DNA of 64,000 nucleotides from Rhodococcus sovatensis (GTDB lineage: Bacteria > Actinomycetota > Actinomycetes > Mycobacteriales > Mycobacteriaceae). Below, in pieces: positions 35,870 to 44,792 of the stretch (positions within the stretch are counted from its first letter, which is position 1; every line of letters begins with the position of its first letter). Position numbers and translations under genes: made by a program. Where the stretch lies: NCBI RefSeq assembly GCF_037327425.1, contig NZ_CP147846.1:1302001-1366000 (forward strand), in the 5' to 3' direction. Under the pieces are notes generated by a model. The model did no database searches. It was not told where the DNA came from and saw only the letters and a program-made list of their open reading frames with translations.

Positions 35870-37968
35870 GATTTGCTGTCGCATCCCTGCAATGGTCGTC
35901 GGGAACAGGCTCTTCGGTTTGCTCACGAACGACCTGGCCGCCACGAGCGGTTTTCGGCAGAGTTCGACCTATGGAGGGGAGTGGAAATGACCGAAGTGGA
36001 GGCACGGCAGACGCTCGGTGACACACCGAAGGTCTCGGTGCGAACTGCCGGGTCAGCGGTGGGTGTGACTACCGCGGTGGCGGCAATTGTTCTGTTGGGC
36101 CTCAATCTTCGACTGGTGTTCGGAAGTGCATCAGCGATGCTCACCGAGATCAGGCAGGCCTACGATCTCGGTGCAGGCGCAGCCGCCTTTTTGACCACCG
36201 GGCCGGTCCTGTGCCTGGGAGTGTTCGCCATCGCCGCCACTCGCGCCGTGCGTCGATTTGCCGTTCCCGTCGTGCTGACCGCATGCCTGGTTCTGGTGCT
36301 GGTGGGCACCGGGTTACGTGGCACTCCGTGGTGGCCAGCTCTCGTGAGCGGAACCTTGCTGGCCGGAATTGGCATCGCAATCGCGAATGTCCTCGGTCCG
36401 ATATTGATCCGCGTGCTCTTTCCGCACCGGATCGGGTTGATGACGGGGGTGTTCACCGCACTGGTCAGTGCGAGCGCAGGAATAGCCTCGGGAGTGACGA
36501 TCCCGCTCGATCAATACCTGTTCCACAACTGGCGAATGACCCTCGTGGCGTGGGGCTTACCTGCTGCGCTAGCCCTGGTGGTCATGGCGCGTCTCGCACG
36601 GCGTCATCATCACATCGACCGCGCGAGAACCTCTGCGGTCCGAACGGCTGCGCCGCGATGGCAATCGGCTGTGCTGCGATCACGCGTTGCGTGGGCGGTC
36701 ACCGGTTTCATGGGACTGCAGTCGCTGCTCGCTTATTCGATGATTGCGTGGCTGCCCACGATATATCGGGACCGCGGCTTAAGCGCCGAGAACGCAGGTT
36801 TACTGCTGACTGCGTTGTCGGTATCGAGTATCGCAACGGCGCTCACAATCCCCGTCGTGGCCGCTCGTGTTCGCCGACAGAGCCTGCTCGCGGTCGGTGT
36901 CGTCGCACTGTCCGTCGCTGAATTGGTGGGCGTTCTCGTCGGGCACCTCGAGCTAGCGGTGGTGTGGTCGATACTGCTCGGACTTGGCCAGGGAGGCCAA
37001 CTTTCGCTCGCGCTGACATTGATCAATCTTCGATCTGCGGACACGTCGACTGCCACGAGCCTGTCGACCATGGCTCAATCGATCGGCTACCTAGAGCGTG
37101 TCTCCCAAATTTGAGAGGTGCTGTCAGCGATGATATTTCGATGACGCGCGTGGGAGTGATCAGTGACGAGTTCTGGGAGATCGTCGAGCCAGTGATACCC
37201 ACCGACGTGGGAAAACGTGGGCGGCGGTTCGCCGAGCACCGGCGAATTCTGGAGGGCATCGCATACCGATTCCGTACCGGGTGTCCGTGGCGAGATCTGC
37301 CGGAGGACTTCGGTCCGTGGCAGACGGTGTGGAAACGCCACCACCGATGGTCCTTCGATGGCACCTACGACGAGATGCTTGCCGCGGTGGCCGAGGTGTT
37401 CGGTCTCGACCCGGAAGAACTCGACGGCGATATCGGGGCGGTGCTCTCGATCGACTCGACCAGCGTCCGGGCGCATCAGCATGCGGCCGGTGCGCGAGCC
37501 GACACTCTCACAGGGGGCCTTGTCGAATTACAAGAAATCCGTCGACGAACCCGCTGACCACGCGTTGGGTCGATCTCGCGGAGGATTCACCACGAAGATC
37601 CATGCACTGACCGACCTGACGTGCTCGCCGGTGACGATGCTGCTGACCGGTGGGCAAGCCGGGGACAATCCACAGTTGGTGCCGTTGCTCGATGCCCACC
37701 GAGCTGCCGGTGGGGACCAGGACTACCGATTGCTCGCCGACAAGGCGTACACCCATCCCAGTACCCGCACCGAACTGCGTCGCCGCAAGATCAAACACAC
37801 CATTCCCGAGCGCAGCGACCAGAAGCAGCGACGGGCCGACAAGGGGTCCGCCGGTGGTCGTCCACCGGGTTTCGATCCGACGATGTACAAGCACCGCAAC
37901 ACCGTCGAGCCCTCTCTGCCAGGATCAAGTGAGACACTTACAGCAAACGAAGTGCACACCCTGAGGGC

Positions 37969-38469
37969 ATGACTGGAGCATCACCGATGAGCAGCCCGAA
38001 GCCCGTACCGCCGGACAAGTCGATCGACCCCGCACCGAAAGCAACCCGCCGTACTTTCACCACCGAGTACCGCAACAAGATCATCGACGAATACCGCGCA
38101 GCCCCGTTCGGCGAGAAATCGGCGGTTCTACGCCGCGAAGGCCTCTACCAGTCGCAGCTGCGTGAATGGTCCGCTACCCGAGACAACACCACGCCTGCAG
38201 ACACGACTGAGCGACGTAAAGACAAGAGTCGCAATACTATCGACGCAGCCGACCGCAAAGAATTCGACCGACTCAGCAGACGTAACGCGCACCTCGAGAA
38301 GCAGCTGACGCAGACGGAGGCCGCGCTGGAGATCATGGGAAAACTGCATGTGCTCTTGGAGTCGATCTCCGAGAGCACGGGCACACCGATGCCGCCGACC
38401 ACGCCCTTGACACCACCTTCGACGAACTCCGTGCCGCCTCGGTCCCGACGAGAACGGCGTGCACGCTGA
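37969..38469 (+). CDS. IS3-family transposase OrfA (helix-turn-helix)
   Basis: 166 residues with an N-terminal helix-turn-helix (RRTFTTEYRNKIIDEYRAAPFGEKSAVLRREGLYQSQLREW) and a coiled region RRNAHLEKQLTQTEAALEIMG. A slippery heptamer G GGA AAA at 38337-38343 fits a -1 shift into the OrfB frame. This would make the fused OrfAB transposase, the usual IS3 strategy. It is inserted within another IS. Confidence 0.85.
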   Translation: MTGASPMSSPKPVPPDKSIDPAPKATRRTFTTEYRNKIIDEYRAAPFGEKSAVLRREGLYQSQLREWSATRDNTTPADTTERRKDKSRNTIDAADRKEFDRLSRRNAHLEKQLTQTEAALEIMGKLHVLLESISESTGTPMPPTTPLTPPSTNSVPPRSRRERRAR

Positions 38470-38585
38470 TCGGTCGCTCCCGCGCCACCCACTACCGCCG
38501 CCGGCAACCACCTGTTCTGGGCCCCAAGCAACGCCGCAGCGTCCCCGACAACGGGCAGGCACTCACGGCCGCTGAACGCGCACAG

Positions 38586-39407
38586 GTGTTGGCGGTGATC
38601 AACTCCGACAGCAATGCTGACCTCGCGATCTGTCAGATATACGCCCGCGAACTCGACGAAGGAAACTACTGGTGCTCAACCTCGACGATGTACCGCATCG
38701 CCTCCGCTGCCGGGCAGAACCGTGAACGACGACGCCTGGCCACACACCCGCCGAAGGTCAAACCCGAACTCCTCGCAAACGGACCCTCGCAGGTCTGGTC
38801 CTGGGACATCACCAAGCTACGAGGACCATCCAAGGGCGTCTGGTTCCACTTGTACGTCCTGATCGACATCTACTCCCGCTACACCCCGTCCTGGATCGTC
38901 TCATCCCACGAAAGCGCTGATCTAGCTGAAGAATTCATCGCCGAAGCTATCGAACGCAACGGCGCGACACCACACACCGTCCATGCCGATCGCGGAGCGT
39001 CGATGACCTCGGGTCTCGTGTCGGAACTACTGACGTTTCTCGGAGTCGTCCGATCCCATTCACGACCCAGAGTGTCCAACGACAATCCGTTCTCCGAAGC
39101 CCAGTTCAAAACGTTGAAGTATCTGCATGACTTTCCGAAATCGTTTGCCACCCTTGATGATGCCCGAACTTTCCTGGAGGGATTCTTCAACGAGTACAAC
39201 CACATTCATCACCACTCCGGCATCGGATGGCATACCCCGGCATCGGTACACTTCGGGACCGCGGAGGCGATCGACGAAGCCCGCCAGATCACACTCACCG
39301 CAGCATTCGCCGCCAACCCTGCCCGATTCTCGACTCGGCCGACACCACCGAAGATCCCGCACGTCGTCTACATCAACGAACCAGCACTCGAAATCCAGAT
39401 CAACTGA
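38586..39407 (+). CDS. IS3-family transposase OrfB (DDE integrase core)
   Basis: 273 residues from the first start, but the frame is open back to the -1 shift site near 38343, so the real product is probably an OrfAB fusion. The integrase core has the three acidic residues: WDIT, HADRG and NPFSEAQFKTLKY. The protein and its ends look intact, so this copy may still be mobile. Confidence 0.87.
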   Translation: MLAVINSDSNADLAICQIYARELDEGNYWCSTSTMYRIASAAGQNRERRRLATHPPKVKPELLANGPSQVWSWDITKLRGPSKGVWFHLYVLIDIYSRYTPSWIVSSHESADLAEEFIAEAIERNGATPHTVHADRGASMTSGLVSELLTFLGVVRSHSRPRVSNDNPFSEAQFKTLKYLHDFPKSFATLDDARTFLEGFFNEYNHIHHHSGIGWHTPASVHFGTAEAIDEARQITLTAAFAANPARFSTRPTPPKIPHVVYINEPALEIQIN

Positions 39408-39804
39408 ACGCCCGGTGTCTCACTTGACTTGATTTATTCCGGAGCGTGGCTTCGGGCGGCTCAAACAGTGGCGTGGTGTGGCCACTCGATATGACAAGTA
39501 CGCCATGACATTCCTCGGGGGCGTTGTCCTGTGCGCGGCAGTTCTGCACTCCCGCAACCACAACCACGGCCCGGCGATGAAAACGAAAACGGACCCAATT
39601 TAAGAGACACGCTCTAGTCGCCGCGCTCGGACCACTTGCTGCGGGTGCGATACACAGCGCGTCCGGATCGTGGAACGCGCCGCTGTTCGCGCTACTGGCG
39701 GTCATGGTTCCGCTCACGCTGTGCGGATGGCTGGCCGGACGGGACACCTCAGCAGCGGTGGCAACGTCACCGCACTGACACCAGGTACGGGAGCAGGGGG
39801 AGAC

Positions 39805-41211
39805 ATGGGATCAATTGCAATCGTCGGGTGCGGTGCAGCCGGGACGGCTCTGATAGTGCACCTAGCAGAACGACAGTGGAAGGGCATCGACCGAATACTC
39901 ATCATCGATCCGCGATTGCCGGCCTCGGGAATCGCGTTCGACAGGGACGAGGAATATCTGCTGTGCAACACCAGCGTTGGTGTGAACTCGCTGATACCCA
40001 GAGAGCCTGACCACCTCAGGAAATGGCTGATGCGCAACCCGGTCTGCACCGCACGGTGGGGAGTGCCGTCGACCGGCATCACCGAACACTCGTATCTGCC
40101 TCGTGGGCTCTTTCTCGCCTACCTCGCTGAGTATTTCCACTCGGCTCTGGCTCACGCGCAATCTCGGGGGGTGTACGTCGACCACGTGCCGGCGTCAGCG
40201 CGCGCGATCGAATCGACTATCTCCGGAGTCGATGTCGTCACTGACCGCGGTGAAACCTATCCGGTCGACGAGGCCGTGGTCTGCACCGGACTCCACCCGT
40301 CCGTGCAGACACTTCGACGGCAGAAGGTGGCGCACGGACGGTTGTGGGGTGCATACGAGACTCCCCGTCACGTCGCCGAACTCGACAGAGCCAAACGCGT
40401 GCTTGTACTCGGAATGCGCCAAAGCGCGATCGACGCTGCTCAGATGGTTCATGAGTTCAATCCTGATGCAGAAGTGACGATGGCTTCTCGTACCGGACGA
40501 TTGCCCGCCGTACGAACCGAGATGAAGGAATCGCCCTCCACTGTGATCACCACTGCGACGGTGATCGACCGACTCGGGCCAGGCCTGCCCGGAGCGGTGA
40601 TGCGCTGGCGCCACCTACTGAAAGAGCAATTGCGGCTTCACGACCCACTGGGGTCTCTTTTTCCTACGCGCGGAACAACTGCGTCCGAGCAACTACGTAA
40701 CGATCTCGACCACGCCAGATCAACGCGCCCAGCGTGGCAGCGCATCGATCGAAACGCCGTGACAGTAGCGAACGCAGTGTGGCCTCACACCCCACCTGAG
40801 CAGCGCCGCGAGCTGGCAATCTGGTTCAACCGGTTCGTACTCCGGTACGTATCGGCCATCCCCGGCTCGGTCGCAGACCGACTGATCGCCAGCGAAGAGC
40901 AACAGCGCCTGAGCTACGTTCGAGCCGGCGACGCATTGACCTTCGATCACTCCAGCGTTCGTCTAGCATCCGAAAACGGTCCGCTGACATTCGATGTCGC
41001 GATCGATGCAACCGGGCTCAGCGCAGAGCCTGGCAACATTCGCAGCTCCGAGTCCCGACCGCCGGACCCCCGCATACACCGGATCGGGCCTGCAGCAGTA
41101 GGGCAACTGGCCATACCGAACTACTTCAATGCCTCTGCGAGGCAGGCAGCCTCGCTCGCCGACGACCTGACCAGACAAACGATCTCGACATGCATAGGGA
41201 CAATGACATGA
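39805..41211 (+). CDS. FAD/NAD(P)-binding oxidoreductase (PF13454-like)
   Basis: 468 residues. A dinucleotide-binding motif opens the protein (IAIVGCGAAGTALIVHLAER, GxGxxG at residues ~8-13). A second nucleotide-binding segment (RAKRVLVLGMRQSAIDAAQM) lies near residue 195. The conserved YLPRGLFLAYLAEYF follows the first domain. This group contains flavoproteins of mostly unknown reaction, related to hydroxylases and amine oxidases. ATG 39805 has a GGGGGAG site; its stop overlaps the ligase ATG. The ligase context suggests it oxidises an amino acid or peptide. Reaction unknown. Confidence 0.8.
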   Translation: MGSIAIVGCGAAGTALIVHLAERQWKGIDRILIIDPRLPASGIAFDRDEEYLLCNTSVGVNSLIPREPDHLRKWLMRNPVCTARWGVPSTGITEHSYLPRGLFLAYLAEYFHSALAHAQSRGVYVDHVPASARAIESTISGVDVVTDRGETYPVDEAVVCTGLHPSVQTLRRQKVAHGRLWGAYETPRHVAELDRAKRVLVLGMRQSAIDAAQMVHEFNPDAEVTMASRTGRLPAVRTEMKESPSTVITTATVIDRLGPGLPGAVMRWRHLLKEQLRLHDPLGSLFPTRGTTASEQLRNDLDHARSTRPAWQRIDRNAVTVANAVWPHTPPEQRRELAIWFNRFVLRYVSAIPGSVADRLIASEEQQRLSYVRAGDALTFDHSSVRLASENGPLTFDVAIDATGLSAEPGNIRSSESRPPDPRIHRIGPAAVGQLAIPNYFNASARQAASLADDLTRQTISTCIGTMT

Positions 41212-42464
41212 CACCACGTATTGCCATCGTCGATGGGTACTCGACCGGCCGCCTCCTCGCCCCGGCCATCCACGCCATGGGCGGGGACACCATTCACATC
41301 GCCAGCAGCCCCCAGCCACCCGAGATCTTGCAACGAAGCAGCGGACACGGGGCCCGGGAGGCCCTACCTCATGACACCCCCGAGGTGATCGCGCGGCAAC
41401 TCCGCCAGCGCGGCGTCGACGCAGTACTCGCGGGCGCAGAGTCAGGAGTGTTGTTCGCTGACGAGCTCTGCCACCATCTGGGGCTGACGTGGAATGTCCA
41501 CCGCCTCAGTGCCGCGCGGCGAGACAAGCATCTGATGATCGAGCAGCTCCGTTCCGCGGGTCTTCCTGTGGTTCAACAAATCCGCTCCGCCGACCCCGCT
41601 CAGATCTATCAGTGGGCAACAGTCCAACAGGAGTGGCCAATCGTCATCAAACCTGTGATGTCGACCAGTTCCGAAGACGTGTTCTTTTGCCACAATCTGG
41701 AACAGATCACCATCGCGACGGAGACCATCGTGGGCAAGCTCAACTACCTCGACGTGTTGAACACCGACGTTCTCGCCCAAACGTATCTCGATGGACCGAT
41801 CTACGTCGTGAACAGCGTCAGTCACCGGGGCCGCCACACCACCAGTGACATGTGGCAGTTCGACTTCGAGAGAACCCCCGGCAAGGGCATACGAATGGTG
41901 CAGCACACTCTTCTCACCCCTACCTTCGATCGATTCGACGAGTTGATCACGTACAACAATCGGGCCCTGTCGGCACTCGGGATCGACAACGGACCATCAC
42001 ACACCGAACTCAAACTGACCCCTGATGGTCCGAGCATGATCGAAACCGGGGCACGGTTGATGGGCGCGACAATCGAAGAGGTGCCGTTCCGCCGATCACT
42101 CGAGTTCACCCAAGTAGATTTGACGGCCCAAGCACTCTGCACACCAGACGAATTCGCTGCTCGCCAGCAGGTCCAACATCCCGATCGACCGATGGCAATA
42201 GTATGGGTTCACTTCGACACCGACGGGCGCATAACGGGCACCGACGGTCTGAGCCGACTCGAAGACATCGCGTCGGTCGTCGGCCTCTACGGGCTTCCTG
42301 TGAAGGGTGACGTCGTATTGCCATCGAGCGACACCACAGGACAACACGGATTCATCTATCTGCAAGCAGACAACGAGTTACAAGTGCACCGCGATTGCCG
42401 TCGAGTTCGTCGCCTCGTACGCGAAGGTTCACTGTTCGACCTCGACGCGAGAAAGGTCGGCTGA
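41208..42464 (+). CDS. ATP-grasp ligase (amino-acid/dipeptide ligase-like)
   Basis: 418 residues from ATG 41208, which overlaps the preceding stop (ATGA). The ATP-grasp fold shows an ATP-binding lysine strand (EWPIVIKPVMSTSSEDV) and the metal/ATP region HTELKLTPDGPSMIETGARLMG. The family usually has E-x-N-x-R; here the Asn position is Gly (ETGAR), a noteworthy variant. Similar PF13535-type enzymes, such as L-amino-acid ligases of the BacD type, join two amino acids using ATP. The gene is one base from the epimerase gene. Substrates are not predictable. Confidence 0.8.
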   Translation: MTPRIAIVDGYSTGRLLAPAIHAMGGDTIHIASSPQPPEILQRSSGHGAREALPHDTPEVIARQLRQRGVDAVLAGAESGVLFADELCHHLGLTWNVHRLSAARRDKHLMIEQLRSAGLPVVQQIRSADPAQIYQWATVQQEWPIVIKPVMSTSSEDVFFCHNLEQITIATETIVGKLNYLDVLNTDVLAQTYLDGPIYVVNSVSHRGRHTTSDMWQFDFERTPGKGIRMVQHTLLTPTFDRFDELITYNNRALSALGIDNGPSHTELKLTPDGPSMIETGARLMGATIEEVPFRRSLEFTQVDLTAQALCTPDEFAARQQVQHPDRPMAIVWVHFDTDGRITGTDGLSRLEDIASVVGLYGLPVKGDVVLPSSDTTGQHGFIYLQADNELQVHRDCRRVRRLVREGSLFDLDARKVG

Positions 42465-43465
42465 TGCCAATCACGACTCCGACATTGACCATGTCCACCG
42501 AACTCGTCACCGTCCCTCTAGTGACCACGTACCAATACTCGCGCGCTTCGGACGACACCTGCACTCTGGCTCGAGTTACCTTTCGCGACGATCAGCATTG
42601 CGGCCGCGGCGAAGGATCTCCGTTCGAGAGCTTCTTCGACGCGGACACCGCAGAAGCATCCGCAGCTCTCAAATCTGCTGCAGCACTTGTGAAAGAAGGG
42701 AAACCGCCGAACGAAATCATCGACCAATCACGGAACATGCCCGTGAAGAACGCAATCGAAGCCGCCTGGTTCGACTTCACGGCCAAACGTACCGGCATCT
42801 CAGTCCGCGACCAGTTGGGCGTACAGGTTCCGGAGCAACAAATTGTCATGACCACCATCTCGATGGGCGACCAACGCACAGTCGAGGCGGAGCTCGAACG
42901 CACTGCAGCGCACCCGATGCTCAAACTCAAACTCGGGTCGGACAACGACGTCGATCGAATTCGCATCACTCGACGTCATCGTCCCGATGCGCGCTTGGTC
43001 GTCGACGTCAACGGTGGCTGGGATCTGGCGGCACTCGAACGTATCCTCCCGGCTCTGCACGAAACAGATGTGGAGATGATCGAACAACCTTTGCCGCCCA
43101 CATCCGACTCCGACCTCGCATCGTTCGAATCACCGATCCCACTTGTTGCCGACGAATCATTTTCCGTAGCAGAAGATCTCGATAGGCTCGTCAGACTTTA
43201 CGATGGAGTGAACGTCAAACTCGACAAGTGCGGCGGCCTGACCGCCGCTCTCGCGTGCATCGAGGACGCCCAAGATCGGGGCATGCGGATTATGGTCGGC
43301 TGCCTCCCCGCATCCTCGCTCTCCACCGCGGTCGGTATGCATGCCGTCATCGCTGCAGAGTGGGTGGATCTGGACAACCACCTCTGGCTGCGCCAGGACG
43401 TCGAGCCATCCATCGGATACAGCAACGGGCTCGTCTATGCCCCCGAGAGCGAATTGTGGGGATAG
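42464..43465 (+). CDS. Dipeptide epimerase (enolase superfamily, L-Ala-D/L-Glu epimerase-like)
   Basis: 333 residues. Muconate-lactonising subgroup signatures are visible: catalytic KxK in MLKLKLGSD (near residue 150), metal ligands in VVDVNGGW, IEQP and VADESF, and the opposite-face lysine in VNVKLDKCGG. This set is that of dipeptide epimerases, which invert the alpha carbon of one residue in a dipeptide. It overlaps the ligase stop by one base (TGATG) and is followed four bases later by the dipeptidase. Specificity cannot be read from the sequence. Confidence 0.87.
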   Translation: MPITTPTLTMSTELVTVPLVTTYQYSRASDDTCTLARVTFRDDQHCGRGEGSPFESFFDADTAEASAALKSAAALVKEGKPPNEIIDQSRNMPVKNAIEAAWFDFTAKRTGISVRDQLGVQVPEQQIVMTTISMGDQRTVEAELERTAAHPMLKLKLGSDNDVDRIRITRRHRPDARLVVDVNGGWDLAALERILPALHETDVEMIEQPLPPTSDSDLASFESPIPLVADESFSVAEDLDRLVRLYDGVNVKLDKCGGLTAALACIEDAQDRGMRIMVGCLPASSLSTAVGMHAVIAAEWVDLDNHLWLRQDVEPSIGYSNGLVYAPESELWG

Positions 43466-43469
43466 CACG

Positions 43470-44534
43470 ATGCCGATAGCTTCGGAAGCAACATCGGTAC
43501 AACACGACGGCCAGGATCCCCATCGGGATTTACGGTCGACGGAAATCGTGGACACCCATAACGACCTGCTGATGTTGGTCGTCAAACGTCCACGCGAACG
43601 GTGGGGACCCTACTTTCGTGACAACTGGCTTCCACAGTTGAAGTCAGGCGGTATCGGGGTTCAAATTCTGGCTGTTTACGTCGATCACACGCTGTTCGGC
43701 GAAGCTTCACTGCGAGAGATATTCAGAATGATCGAGGCGGCCCACGTGATCGCGGAGGAGAACGCGGACTCGGTTCGCCTGTGCACCAACCGCGCCGAAG
43801 TCGATCGAGCACGGGTGGACGGCAAAATCGCACTCATGCTCGCGATCGAGGGATGTGGTGCGTTCGCCCCGCACTTGGAATTGTTCGGGCACGCTCAGCG
43901 ACTGGGGGTGCGCATGATCTCACTCGTCCACATGGGACGTAACGCGTTCGCCGACGCCAGCGACCAGGATTCTGCTCACGGAGGACTGACAACCCTGGGA
44001 AAGGATGCGCTACGGACAATCGAAGCTCTAGGGATGGTCTTCGACATCTCACATCTGAGTGCAGCAGGTGTCGATGACGTTCTCGACCTGGCGGAGCGAC
44101 CGGTCATCGCCAGTCACTCATCCGCCCGAGCACTACGTGATCACCACCGCAACCTGACGGATCGACAACTTCGTGGCGTGGCAGAACGTAACGGCGTTGT
44201 GTGCGTCAATTTCATGGCATCGTTCCTCGCGCACTCAGGAGCTACGATCCGGCAGCTGGCCGATCACGTCGAGCACATCAAGTCGGTAGCAGGGCCCTCC
44301 CACATCGGGATCGGGCCCGACTTCGTCGCCGAAGTATTCGCGGAGATCGCCCCAGCGACTGTGGGGCCGGGTTTTGCCGACTTCGATCCAATCGAAACCA
44401 TCGACGGCCTCGAGGGCCCGTCAGGGCTTCCGCTGCTGACTGACGAACTGGTGCGTCGGGGCTGGCCCGACGACGACATCGCCAAACTTCAACGGACGAA
44501 CGTCCTGGACCTACTCGACTCGATCTGTCCCTAA
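43470..44534 (+). CDS. Membrane dipeptidase family M19 (renal dipeptidase-like)
   Basis: 354-residue zinc peptidase without a signal peptide, so probably cytoplasmic. Zinc ligands are visible as the early H-x-D (DTHNDLL), the bridging glutamate (AIEGCGAF) and the two later histidines (DISHLS and IASHSSAR). M19 enzymes cleave dipeptides and accept a D-residue at the C-terminal position. Last gene of the ligase-epimerase-dipeptidase set, four bases after the epimerase. Confidence 0.88.
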   Translation: MPIASEATSVQHDGQDPHRDLRSTEIVDTHNDLLMLVVKRPRERWGPYFRDNWLPQLKSGGIGVQILAVYVDHTLFGEASLREIFRMIEAAHVIAEENADSVRLCTNRAEVDRARVDGKIALMLAIEGCGAFAPHLELFGHAQRLGVRMISLVHMGRNAFADASDQDSAHGGLTTLGKDALRTIEALGMVFDISHLSAAGVDDVLDLAERPVIASHSSARALRDHHRNLTDRQLRGVAERNGVVCVNFMASFLAHSGATIRQLADHVEHIKSVAGPSHIGIGPDFVAEVFAEIAPATVGPGFADFDPIETIDGLEGPSGLPLLTDELVRRGWPDDDIAKLQRTNVLDLLDSICP

Positions 44535-44559
44535 TGGGACTTGATCGGCGAGTCTTCGA

Positions 44560-44792
44560 CAGTAGCGAAGTTAGTCGGAGAAAGCTGATCACCGAGCCGC
44601 TGGTGGGTGATCACTATATGGCCCCGGAGAGAAGATCGACTCCTAAGGTTAGATCGTGGCCCCACCGGCCGGCGAGGGTTCCCAGAACGCTGATGGGGTG
44701 TCGTGCCAGTCGAGCACTGATCCATTAGGTCGCCGTCCGGATCCCTCGAGGCTCACCGCCAGTGACCGAAACGGACGTGAGGAGAACTGCCC
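44560..44792 (+). ncRNA. Candidate IS110 5' non-coding end with bridge RNA
   Basis: IS110-group elements carry a structured non-coding RNA, upstream of the transposase, that guides insertion. The 230 bases before the transposase have no ORF and contain small inverted repeats (for example TGATCACCGAGCC and GGTGGGTGATCA). The exact ends and fold were not established. Confidence 0.3.

Larger units (their letters stand above)
37925..39427 (+). mobile_element. IS3-family element nested in the IS427-type element
   Basis: TCAAGTGAGACAC at 37925-37937 and its reverse complement at 39415-39427 mark probable ends about 1.5 kb apart, enclosing OrfA and OrfB. No clean target duplication is visible: the bases next to the two ends differ and a few bases of the host transposase appear altered. 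The exact boundaries are therefore uncertain by 10-20 bases. Confidence 0.7.
37141..39603 (+). pseudogene. IS5/IS427-type transposase, frame-shifted and interrupted
   Basis: The first part (37141 to about 37530) reads MTRVGVISDEFWEIVEPV... with WRDLPEDFGPWQTVWKRHHRW and the first catalytic Asp in LSIDSTSVRAHQHAAGARA. The frame then changes and continues SVDEPADHALGRSRGGFTTKIHALTD and ADKAYTH... up to about 37908 (HRNTVE). The last piece (39442-39603) reads ERGFGRLKQWRGVATRYDKYA... after the nested IS3. The frame change may be programmed, but the interruption inactivates it. Confidence 0.85.
37094..39614 (+). mobile_element. IS5/IS427-type insertion sequence carrying a nested IS3-type element
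   Basis: The left end GAGCGTGTCTCCCAAATT and the right end (reverse complement GAGCGTGTCTCTTAAATT) form an 18-bp inverted repeat with two mismatches. The target dinucleotide TA is duplicated (37092-37093 and 39615-39616) within a CTAG target, typical of this group. The interval is 2521 bp because a second element of about 1.5 kb sits inside the transposase gene. Confidence 0.85.
35987..39778 (+). pseudogene. MFS transporter (CynX/NimT-like) split by an insertion sequence
   Basis: The 5' part (35987-37093, 369 codons) runs from MTEVEARQTLG through about eleven membrane segments to MAQSIGYL. It is then cut by an IS. The remaining 53 codons resume after the element at 39617 (VAALGPLAAGAIHSASGSWN...) and end TGA at 39778. 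Removing the IS with one copy of the TA duplication restores an uninterrupted 422-residue protein of normal MFS length. A GGAGGGGAG site precedes the start. It would be the transporter of the following enzyme cluster and is presumably inactive now; downstream genes may suffer polar effects. Confidence 0.85.

Noticed and set aside
38128..38562. Minus-strand ORFs within the IS3-type element
   Set aside because: They lie opposite OrfA/OrfB and have no family features.
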